NCBI GenBank assembly: GCA_900239685.1
Contig: OENT01000432.1
Span: forward strand, 53,707 to 117,706
Direction of reading: 5' to 3'
Source of the DNA: Rotaria macrura
Taxonomy: Eukaryota > Rotifera > Eurotatoria > Philodinida > Philodinidae
Length of the DNA stretch: 64,000 nt
Position numbers and translations under genes: made by a program. Of this stretch, positions 54,537-64,000 are shown one piece after another. Each line of letters begins with the position of its first letter. Within the stretch, counting starts at the first letter, position 1. A model generated the notes under the pieces. The model was not told where the DNA came from, did no database searches, and worked only from the letters and a program-made list of their open reading frames with translations.

Positions 54537-56273
54537 TTAATTATCAAAATCATCGTCATCATCTTGAGTATTTTTCTTACGTGCGTCAGCAACGATGGCA
54601 TCAACTGCTGAGAATTTTTTATTTGATGCTGGAGATATATTTCCAGCAAGATTCGTTCGCGAGATGAAGTCATGTAAACCTGGTGCTGGTCGATCTCTGG
54701 TACGTTGAGGTGATGGTGAACGTCGATCATTAACAGTTGAATTCGATGTACTACTTCTATATTGATTATCATATGATGATGATGATGAATTATAGTAGTC
54801 TACTTTTATTGGTGAACTATCAGGAACGATCGGTTTTATTGAATTATCATTTGAAGATCTTCGATTGTCCGTATTTATATTCATACGCGAATAGTCACCT
54901 GCAGATAAGAAAGATTGATAAGACATAGGAGATAAATATTCAAAAAAAAATTAAAAAAACTTTCTCTTACCTCTAATATCAACTTGTCGTTCTCGACTAG
55001 TCTGTCGTTGATAGGAATCGGTCGATGCTATCGAAGGACTTCGACTTCGTCGATTATCCTTTGTAGGATCTAGCGGTGTATCGACTTTGTCGATAATAGA
55101 ATCTGATCGTTTATTTTGTATAACAACGGGTATATCAATAATGTTCGATGCTCCACCACTATACGGTAGTTTTTCACCTTCGTGTATAAATTTATTTCGA
55201 TCAGTCTCTCCAATATAAGTCGATCGACCAGGATCAGTGTTTGTATTTGTTATTGGACTAACTGGTCTTTGATATTTCGTGTCGACCATAGCACGAACGC
55301 CATCACTGCCTGTGTTAATTGGTGAATGTCTTCCTGTTGAAATATCGTCACGTGGTGGATATTTTCGTGAGAAATCATCTTTTGACGAACTTCTATTATT
55401 ATCATCATGAAATATACGTTCAGTAGAACTTGCTCGTGGTCTTGTTGGTTCATAAGGTACATGTATTGGATCAAGATCGTCACCAACGGATGAACGTCGT
55501 GTACTACGACTTTCACGTGGGCTTGATCTTTCAGTAGACATTGTTACACCATGAGCCAATCCATGTGAACCGTAGTGCTTTGTATAACATGGCTTACAAT
55601 AAATTTCACCTTTGTGTTCAGATAGTGTTGAAGCATCTAATTTTCTTTTACACGAATGACAATTAAAGCAACTAATATGAAATGCCTAAACACAAACATA
55701 TGAAACAGATATTGATATATATTTCATATGCCAATGAAATACATACTCTGCCAGCTCCAACTTTTCTTTCAGCTAAATAAACATTTTTAGAACATCGAGC
55801 ACACTTTTCAGCACTACCACCATATTGCGGCATGACACCTGTGTGTTGTGGTGATGAATTTGTTTGATTTGGAAAAGGATTAGTTAGTGGTTTTATATGA
55901 TATCCAATACCTGTTGTTGCTAATTTACGAACTGGCTTTGGACTACCCGTAATGCTGAAAAAGAATAATAAAAAGAAGGAACTAGATTCAATGAATAAAA
56001 TAAATGTGTTTTTTTTTGTATTTATTCAGGGTTTGTGTTCTGCTATTTAACTACTCGTTGAGTACAGAACATAAAATACCACTAGGTCGATTGGTATTCA
56101 AATTTTTTTATTATGTCTGTTGATCTGATTTACAGGTTTTGCTAGAGAAAAATCAACAAAGAAAAAAACAAGAAATATGCTGATACTAACTCGGCTACAT
56201 ATTCTGAATAATTGACACGATACGTCGATGGAGAAGCACTGCCATTATTCGATGGTCTTTGGTTTGAAGACAT
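54537..56273 (-). CDS. Single-LIM-domain protein with long Ser/Arg-rich tail
   Basis: Coding exons in order of transcription: 56273-56191, 55954-55747, 55685-54971, 54898-54537. They give 455 aa. One canonical LIM zinc-binding domain is visible: Cys 79, Cys 82, His 100, Cys 103, Cys 106, Cys 109, Cys 127, Cys 130, with spacing x2-x17-x2-x2-x2-x17-x2. It is closest in feel to CSRP/CRIP-type LIM domains (KVGAGRAFH, HKGEIYCKPCY-KHYG). It is preceded by a Pro/Asn-rich leader. The roughly 320-residue tail has many RSSS, SPSR and RRS motifs and looks disordered and phosphorylatable. The protein ends in an acidic DDDDDFDN. LIM domains act in actin cytoskeleton and transcription complexes. I know no family with exactly this architecture, so I give no symbol. 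Confidence 0.8.
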
Positions 56274-58915
56274 CTCTGCTTAGTTTCTTAATAATGTTAA
56301 TATCTTTTGAAAAATGCAAAGCATTTTCTATTATATATACTTAAATCTTCACTCCCACTCTGTTTTCTTTTTCTTTCTGTTTCTCTCGTACATTCCTTTT
56401 TCAACTTGTAATTTCATTCGTTCTCGTTGAAAAAAAAAACATGATATTTGTCAGCAATCAACGAAGATAATGTGCTAGCGTAGAGAGAAAAACATAGGGG
56501 AGGTCAGTCAAAGATTTATAAAGGTAATAAATGACTCGTGCTGAAGGCTCTCTTACTTTCTGTTGTTTTTCATCAACAAACAAAATGCACATAGCATTTT
56601 CCTAGTATATCGAGAGAGAAAAAAAGAAAATTTACGAATCATAATTTTTGCAATGAATCAGTGTAATTATTTCGCATAACTATGCAAGTGAGTATATACG
56701 TGATTCAAAGAATATAATCATGAGCAACATACAAATCGATTACAGCAGGTGTTTAGACATTGCAATGAATGATTGTGATGGCTTGTTGCCGTTGAATTTT
56801 ATCTTTCAACGTGCATACATGTTGTCATTTACCTTGAATAATGATGACTACCTAGATGCAAAACAAAAGAATAACAACTGACATGTGGTTAACTGTTATA
56901 TGAATCGAATACGAGCAAAATGAGGTTGTCTTTGATTTCGTAAACTAATTATAAGAAGTAACATTGTAGCAGCACACTGAAAAATAGCTTGAATTTTTAT
57001 CAGGAGAGAATCGTTTTATTTCTAATTTAACTCGAATAGAATACAAACTTGATATTCAGAGACATAAAATTTGAATACATATACGACAAATAATCATCCA
57101 TCGACGAATACACTTTCTATAATTATGAGTACATCCGTCCTAACTCAATGTTTTTGATGACGATCATGTATTCTGAAGTAGAATCTACCATGTAATCAAT
57201 GATTTTTTGAGATTGAAAACTTTCTTTCAATAATTGTAAAATTAAAGTCGACAGGAGTTTATACAAGGTATGTAATCAAAAGTGTACTGGACATATGCTA
57301 CATTAGTTCGGTTTCACTAATGAATTCGTTATGCACAGCACAGAGATATGATCGAGTGTCATATAAAACAAACGATATTGTCACACGTACTGTATTCTAT
57401 GTCGCATCGATGATATCAGTAGTATTTGAGCAAACAGTAGGCTGCTGATTATTAGTAGTTCTTTCGAATGAAAACTTGATTGAAAACAAGACTTGGCTTT
57501 TTCATTATTACGGATAGTTAAGGTTTTCTATTCTTAGAATAGCAACATGGAACGAGAATCAGACCAAACAGTGTCCAGCATTTCTAGTTTTCTGGGAGCA
57601 TGACATCTGAACGACATTGGATTGGAAGTTGTTGAAGCACGAATATCATTCAATGTAAGAAAAAAGAAGATTGTCAATCATTTTTTTTCCAGTTTATATA
57701 TTTATTGATCATTCAATATTTATTTCGTTCTTATTTATTTGAAAGAAAATATTCGAGTAATTTCTTTTCTCTATTATCGGTTGCTCATTGAGTGAAACAC
57801 TTGCAACTACTTAAATTAAATAAAAATAATCTTTGTCAAAAAAAACAACTAAATATTTGATTCTATTAAGATTTTACATACTGTTGTATTAAATTATTCG
57901 TTATTATACTGAGTCTGTGAAATGGATCAGCGATTGAATTCCTTCTGTGATTAAAAAGACCAAACTATTATCAAGCTTTGGCTTCTTATCAATAATTTAC
58001 TCTTTCATATTGTCTTAAGTCGAAAGCCACATAGACAAGAACAGTTCGTTGTTAATTAGTCTTCCTCGTCTTCTTTTTTTTTCATATCAAACTCAACTCT
58101 TGATATCATTCTCAGAATAACTTATTCTGCCATATTGTAACTATATTAACATTTGCCTAATGATTATGGTTATCTCTAGTTGTAGACGTGCTCGGAATAG
58201 GATCCAAGAATCTGACAACAACGACAAAACTATCTCTACTATTTTTTCTCAAGATGAAGTTTTACACAGTATACACGGTAGAATGATTTTTTGTTTCATC
58301 TATAAAGTATGTTTTTATCATGTTGAAACTATGTTTGAAAACTATGTCTGATGAGTATTGTTGAATGTTTACACTGTTATATTGAAAATATTATACTATT
58401 GATTTGGAGCAGATTTCATAAAAAGAACAGCAAACTATTATAATAGAGTAACTTGTATTTCAAAAGGTATGTCGAGTTTTTCCAGCTATTTTTTTTATTT
58501 AGTTCTATTCTGCTTTTTGACTTGTTGCAGGCATCTGAGTACATGTGCTCTGATCTTTTTTGCTGATATTTCAGTTGTTTCCTGTTCAGAACCTTCGAAA
58601 GAGTGCTTTTTAAACAGATAGGTTACATAGGTGTTAATCGAGTCTCATGTTCGTTTTTCAATGAGATCTACTATCGATTAATTAGTGCAATTCTATTAAA
58701 ATAGAAAACTCCTACTTCTTATCGTCATATGAATGATTATTGAATTGATGATACATGACGTACAATCAATATTTATCGAATCAAATCTTCTGGATTTGTA
58801 ATCATCGAAGCATGTATTCATTAAAGTTAAAAATGAATATTAATTATTTTACGAACAGTGAAATACTTGTAAACGTGTGTTGATAGAAATCTATCAATTG
58901 GTATAAAAAGTGATA
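56274..58915. other. Intergenic, no confident gene
   Basis: AT-rich. Two weak exon-like stretches occur: 57547-57654 (an ATG frame broken by TGA at 57601 and ending at GTAAG) and 58181-58278 (open between an acceptor-like CTAG and a GTAGAA). Neither matches a family I know. The left part should contain the promoter of the LIM gene. Confidence 0.3.
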
Positions 58916-59836
58916 CAAAAGTCTTTGGAGAAATGTCAAACAATGTTAGATCATGTAGTCGACTTTTAATTCAACTGATATTTTTCATGTTGAAAAGAGC
59001 AATGTCTGAACTTAGAATTTCGTATTGAACGTATTTTTCTAGGACAAAACTGGGAAGCAGGAAAATTTAAAAACTAAACTCCACTAAAAAATTGTTTGCA
59101 ACTTCACCATGTAGCAGCATCATTTTCTATTATTATTTGAATTTTTTATAATGAAAGAGGATGGAAAAATAATAAACAATAAAGGTTTTTTGTAGCATAG
59201 AGGATGCCCTTTTCAATGGTGTATTGGAAGTTAAATTTGCCGTTTCCTTTTAGGCGAATCTATTGCTTATTTTGAACGAGATTGAAAATTTTTATCGCTC
59301 TCGTTATCTAGCCATTCCGAAATGATAAAATAATGTTTTTTGAGCTATTTTTCGGTAAAGTCTCTAAGATATGATATATTTCAAACAGCTAATTCGAAAA
59401 GCATTGAATTCATGCATAGCTGCTGAAGATGCTGGCTGATATTATTGCAAACGGGCGGTTCTCGCAAAAAGACTATATTGAAAAAGTGTTGTTTTGAAAT
59501 TATTTTATTAAAGAGTCAGCAACAGATCTAAACATTTTTAACAAAGCTGATATCGATAGAGTTTTAGATGCCCTACATTTTTGTGTCGTTTTTGTTAAAA
59601 TTCGATTCATGGAATCCGACAAGTTTTTGGAATACCGATTTTTGCAAGTTGCAAGAATTTTTTTTACTGTTGTTTGGTTTTTGGACTTTTTCTGCTTTCC
59701 AGTTTTGTCCTAGAAAAATACGTTCGATACGAAATTCTAAGTTCAGACATTGCTCTTTTCAACATGAAAAATATCAGTTGAATCAAAAGTCGACTACATG
59801 ATCTAACAATGTTTGAAATTTTTCCAAAGACTTTTG
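58916..59836. mobile_element. Foldback (long inverted repeat) element, 921 bp
   Basis: The arms at 58916-59061 and 59690-59836 are nearly identical in inverted orientation over about 146 bp, starting CAAAAGTCTTTGG. Weaker similarity continues inward for some tens of bases. The roughly 630-bp centre is non-coding as far as I can see. No flanking duplication is obvious (GTGATA on the left, CGTTGC on the right). Probably a non-autonomous DNA transposon. Confidence 0.75.
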
Positions 59837-60787
59837 CGTTGCTTGTTAGGTTTCTTTAAAGGAAAAAAAAACATTACTAAACGAAGGCGATGATGGTATA
59901 TGAGAATGCAGTTCGAAAAATTTTGAACTATATGTAGGTTGAAAACGTATAATAATATTATTGTCAGAAGAATAACGAAGATTTATGTGAAATAGTCTTT
60001 GAACGATAAACAATCATTTAGATTTGAAAATGTTCAATAACGTAATTTAATTCATGGATAGATTTTAATTATTCTCACTTTTTCGACTCATTCAAACAGC
60101 AACTTAAAAAAGAAGTTTTATCTCTCATTTATTTAAATATACTTCTTGACACACATGTTTCCTTTCCTACTATTATTGTCGCCCATGATCTTATTGGTAA
60201 ACACATTACATCATTATGGTAGCTTTTGAGAATACTTTTTGGATATGTTCAATGTTATTTTTCTTTATGATCAATTATTGCTTGCAAGCATTATGCAATA
60301 TTAAGTCGAATTTTTTGTCTTAGTCATGATTCAATAACTAATTTGTCATCACCTTGAAAAGAAGAACGATGATAAAAGTAATTCTGTTTTTTTTCTTGTT
60401 CTTTCAAACATCGTATGACTCAGCAAGGATATGAGAAACACCCACTCACAAGCATAAGCATAGAGTTGCTCGTAGCGATAGCGTAGGTTCCATTTTCGCA
60501 ATGACTAATATATTGTTATTATTATTATTATACAGCCTGCCAAAGAAATAGAAAAACTTTTATGAAAAGAGAGAAAGAAAACAAAACATCATAAATAATC
60601 ACGAAGTTTACGAATCCATTACACCATTCAATCAATTCTTATGTTCGGTATAAAAACGAAAAAGGGCGTCAAGATAAAGCAGAAACATTCTGACGAAACG
60701 TAAGCTGCAAGCATAGTTAGTGTCAAAGACTCGACTTTAAAAATTCTTTTTTTTTCCAGAAATCTGAGCGAACCAAAATCTTCAACA
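59837..60787. other. Intergenic / 5' flank of the ApoL-like gene
   Basis: AT-rich, with a short TTA/TTG microsatellite near 60513-60532. A pyrimidine-rich TTTTTCCAG at about 60760 precedes the ApoL-like ATG and may be a leader acceptor. Nothing else is supported. Confidence 0.35.
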
Positions 60788-61781
60788 ATGGAAGCATTAG
60801 CTGGTGCTGGTCTTGTTGCATTACCACCAAAATCAAGTGACCAAGGAAATTCTAATGTGGTAGCTTCCAATGTAGCATCCGAAGATATATCTCCACTCAT
60901 TAATAACTATACCATAACAGGTGATGATGAAGAAAGTCGACTAAAGGAAGCATTAACAAAGTTCAAAACATATCCATCACTTGAAGAATATAAAACAATG
61001 ATTGATGAACAAAAACCAGACGAACCTGTAGTTATTAAACCTCCGTCGATTGAACCCTTGAAAGAATTTCTTGAACGTCGTGCAATAACGATTCAAGGAT
61101 TAAAAGATCTTCGAACTCGTTTGGCAAAACATGCTTTAAATTGTAAAATTTCTAATACCGTTGGTAATTCAGCATCCATTGTCGGTGGATTGTTATGTTT
61201 TGTTTTTCCACCAGTCGGCGTTCCTGTGTTACTTGTTGGTACAGCAACAAGTCTTGGTATGTTCATTTTCTTTTTCTTACTGGTGTTTCTTTAATTGTCT
61301 GCCTCTTTTTTTCCGACTTATAGGAACTACTATTACAGAAAGTTTCATTGAAAAACATCTTCGAAAAAAATATGTTGAAATGATACGAGAAGATTCATTA
61401 GCGATGAAAATTTGTGAAACAAATATCAAAGATATCACTGCATGGCTCGTAACAGTTTATTCCCTTGGTTATTCAGTATCAAGGGCCGGCGTCAATTTTT
61501 TACAATTAGCTGAAGCCATTCAAGCAGCTTCTACTTTAGGCACGTGGGCTGAATTAGTTGCACAACTACCGTCATTGGCTGGTGCTTTTGCAACTGGTGC
61601 TAAAACAGCTGGTACACTAAGTGGAAAAATTCTTGGTATATCAGTGATTATATCTGTAGCTGATCTGATACAAACTTGGATATCAAAGAATGCAACATTG
61701 AAATCGATTGATAAAGATATCGGTTTACTTGAACAACAATTAGAAGAATTAAAACGAATAGCTGAAGCTTATCATGCTTAG
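60788..61781 (+). CDS. Apolipoprotein L-like protein
   Basis: Coding exons are 60788-61256 and 61324-61781, giving 308 aa. There is no signal peptide. The N-terminal 115 residues are charged and helical (including LKEFLERRAITIQGLKDLRT). A glycine-rich hydrophobic hairpin follows at 122-160 (VGNSASIVGGLL, then FPPVGVPVLLVGTATSLG), continuing TITESFIE. A second hydrophobic stretch spans 240-275 and a coiled coil about 282-305. This order resembles the apolipoprotein L family, whose members are mostly intracellular membrane-active proteins. The hairpin pattern is the main evidence; sequence identity is too low for me to claim orthology. The role here is unknown. Confidence 0.6.
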
Positions 61782-62958
61782 TCAAATTTTTTCTTATTTG
61801 TTTTTTTTACTAATTTTTTTCTTCTTGTCTATATAGAATAAATGAATGGATATATTGAATGGAATCGTTTTTTTTTCTTTGTTTTTTGAAAATGGAATTC
61901 GCATCCTAGATGAAGAATTTTACCTGAAGAAGATTCTCATTGTCAACAAAATGTTCTTTTTTTATTAGCTGTAGTATTACATTTGGAAAATTTTGTTTAA
62001 AGCTTGTAGTTTATTTCGTTTAAGGTGATGGAAGATTTTAAATTATAGCAATAAATACGGTTTTAGATTCTCCTACATTTTTATGTAATTTATTTCGTGG
62101 TGAATTTTTTGAATTTTGTCAATCAGTTGTCCATGTCTTAATAAACTCATGGCTATCGCATTTTTACGCATTGAACTTTACTGTTTCTATGCTTTTGCTA
62201 GCTCAGTAGCCTCGAAGACTCGCGTAGGATACAAAGAAAAGAAAAGTACCAATCATTTTTATGTTTTTTTCCTTATCAATTGTGACTTAACGAAAAGTGT
62301 TCTATGTAAATGCGAAGAAAACAATATTAATGTTTGGAATAAGTATGTATTAAGAGCCGTGGGACTTGTGCTGTTTTTATGTTAAGGTGATGGAATTAAG
62401 TTAAGTAATGAGAGATTTGTTTTTCTACGTACTTACATAATCAGTTTGAAGTACAGATGAGGATTGTAATGTTCGAGGAAATTTTATAAAAGAAATTGAT
62501 ATGGCATCATGATTTGAAGATTTGTCTCTTATAATCGGCGAAAATGAAATGAGAGATGGTAATATCATCTATTACATTGTCTTGAATACGTCAATAAACA
62601 AATCACAAAAACAGAGAAAAACTGCGTCTCATTTGATGATTTATAAATCAATTGGATTGTTCATGATGAATTCAATAATGTCGTGAAACTTAGACGGAAT
62701 GTAGACTATTCCATTTTAAATACTCTACTTATTCATTTAGTTATAAGTATAGTTCTAATAAAGTCTGCTACAATCTGACAGCAATCGAATCAAAGTTTTT
62801 CAAAAACTTTTTATCTCATAGCTCATCGATAAAATCTTTTCGCATTAAATGCAACCGTTAGACAACTTTTCTGACTAATCTTATCACAATTGAAATTCGG
62901 CTTTGTGTGATACAGAACTATCGATGCTTGACTAAAAGATCAAGACAGTAAGGTTTAA
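61782..62958. other. Intergenic, no gene seen
   Basis: T-rich 3' flank of the ApoL-like gene, then AT-rich sequence. A 14-bp direct repeat (TTAAGGTGATGGAA) occurs at 62020-62033 and 62382-62395. No coding feature is supported. Confidence 0.35.
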
Positions 62959-62966
62959 TATTTCAT

Positions 62967-63408
62967 CAAGGGGGAAACGGCAGATTTCGGAGTTTTTTGA
63001 TTTCTTTTGGCTTTTCCGATTTTCAAAATCCACTAGCAATGTCCTCTTGAAAATGATGGAATTTCGAGCTGAAACTTTTATCATGCGTAGATCTTGTGAT
63101 TCTTAGAACATTCTGAAAGTGTCAGCGTAAACGGATATTTTCTCCTGAAGATAGTGCGATCGCAAGGAATACTCATATTTCACAGCACGGTCAGAAAATT
63201 CTTTTTTTCTTGAAAGTTGATTATCTTACGAAGGAAACATTCGTTTACATTAAAACTTTTAGGATATTTTAAGAACCACGAGGTCTACATATGATAAAAA
63301 TCTCAGCTCGAAATTCCTTCATTTACAAGATGGCATTGCTGGTGGATTTTCCGATTTCTTTCGGATTTTTGGGATTGGCAATCCCAATAATCCACCGCTT
63401 CCCCCTTG
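62967..63408. mobile_element. Foldback MITE, 442 bp, with 8-bp target duplication
   Basis: Almost the whole element is an inverted repeat. The left arm starts CAAGGGGGAAACGG and the right arm, reversed, starts CAAGGGGGAAGCGG. Similarity continues inward for nearly 200 bp on each side. It is flanked by a perfect 8-bp duplication, TATTTCAT, at 62959-62966 and 63409-63416. No transposase frame is present. The 8-bp duplication suggests mobilisation by a hAT- or P-type transposase. Confidence 0.9.
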
Positions 63409-63416
63409 TATTTCAT

Positions 63417-64000
63417 TCATGTAATTTGTCACGAGTTATTTTTCCTAAAATTTTTCTTCAAAAGCTAATCTGTATAACAGCTAGCTTTCTAGTCAACTTA
63501 CTAACTTTTAAGAACATAATGAGATATCGCATAACAACTATCATGATATTAGTAGGACCTGTATTTTCGAATTGGATTCCTATACGTCATGTGATTCTAG
63601 TATGTAATTTAAGGTACAATCAATTGCCACTCATCTTTGGGATACCTTATAACCTAGATGGTGTACAGCGAAAACTTAAAAGCAAGACGAGAGATCTAAT
63701 CAAAAATGAAATGCACTGTGCTTATTCATGAAATAGAAACAAGAATATTCGTACCCTGTTATTCATCATTTATACACTTAATGCAAATATTAAAACGCAT
63801 GAAAAAAAGGCGAAGGAGAAACGAAAGAAGACGAAGAATCAAACAATCGACAAAATCAACCCCCTCAATGAATAATGCTTACTATATGCCAACATTTCAC
63901 GAGACATGCTTAAAAATGATTTCTTATTGCATCTATTTGTGGTTGTATCCCATTCAATTAAAATGAGCAATCATTATTACATGTTGACTAAAGTTGGTTT
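63417..64000. other. Window end, uncertain
   Basis: AT-rich sequence to the end of the window. A plus-strand frame (63706-63966) has a run of Lys/Arg around 63798-63847. I cannot tell whether it is part of a gene continuing beyond the window or chance. Confidence 0.2.

Noticed and set aside
57547-57654. ATG frame with exon-like end (GTAAG)
   Set aside because: It is broken by an in-frame TGA after 18 codons and matches no known protein; it could be a relic or chance.
58181-58278. Exon-like open stretch between CTAG and GTAGAA
   Set aside because: No partner exon, no recognisable protein and no reading-frame continuity with neighbours.
62190-62240. tRNA-like A-box (TAGCTCAGTAGC)
   Set aside because: No matching B-box (GTTCGA-type) at the right distance and no cloverleaf pairing, so neither a tRNA nor a tRNA-derived SINE can be supported.
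63291-63731. 146-codon plus-strand frame
   Set aside because: Its first part is the right arm of the foldback element at 62967-63408, so the frame is incidental.
63706-63966. Plus-strand frame with a Lys/Arg run at the window edge
   Set aside because: No start context, splice signals or known domain. It is kept only as an uncertain note, because a gene could continue past the window.

Overview
This is a 64-kb piece of an AT-rich, intron-rich animal nuclear genome. The genes are metazoan (innexin, Integrator subunit 5, SDS3-type Sin3 subunits, CECR2, TMEM132, SNX5/6, NDUFS8, ribosomal proteins). Most introns are 50-70 bp with GT-AG ends, spacing is tight (about 4 kb per gene), and an alternative (type II) NADH dehydrogenase is present. 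This fits a compact invertebrate genome, and a bdelloid rotifer is my best guess. The organism assignment is inference; no marker sequence proves it. I see no bacterial genes, rRNA, tRNA or CRISPR.

Layout. 0.4-5.7 kb: innexin (+), a small cysteine-rich secreted peptide (-), a RAD6-like E2 ubiquitin-conjugating enzyme (+). 5.7-12.1 kb: gene-poor, with a pair of inverted exon-like gene remnants near 7.8-8.7 kb. 12.1-13.7 kb: RPS10 then RPL32 (+). 15.2-18.0 kb: sorting nexin SNX5/6 (+), 13 coding exons. 19.7-29.5 kb: two tandem SDS3-family genes followed by INTS5 (+). 31.7-38.7 kb: NDH-2 followed by TMEM132 (+). 39.2-46.7 kb, minus strand: NDUFS8, then DDX55, then a ubiquitin-like-domain gene. 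47.5-54.0 kb: CECR2 (+). 54.5-56.3 kb: single-LIM-domain protein (-). 60.8-61.8 kb: apolipoprotein L-like gene (+). All exon joins listed were derived by hand from splice-site motifs and checked for reading frame and homology.

Themes. Four same-strand clusters (RPS10-RPL32; SDS3a-SDS3b-INTS5; NDH2-TMEM132; NDUFS8-DDX55-UBL) have only 150-300 bp between one stop and the next ATG. Nearly every downstream ATG is preceded by a pyrimidine-rich 3' splice acceptor. That looks like operons resolved by spliced-leader trans-splicing. Functionally the window holds housekeeping translation genes, chromatin and transcription factors (SDS3 x2, INTS5, CECR2), ribosome biogenesis (DDX55) and two NADH:quinone entry routes (a complex I subunit and NDH-2).

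Mobile DNA. I found a 779-bp hAT-like non-autonomous element with a perfect 8-bp target duplication in a CECR2 intron, a 442-bp foldback element with a perfect 8-bp duplication at 63 kb, a 921-bp foldback element at 59 kb, and a 135-bp GC-rich MITE-like element in an INTS5 intron.
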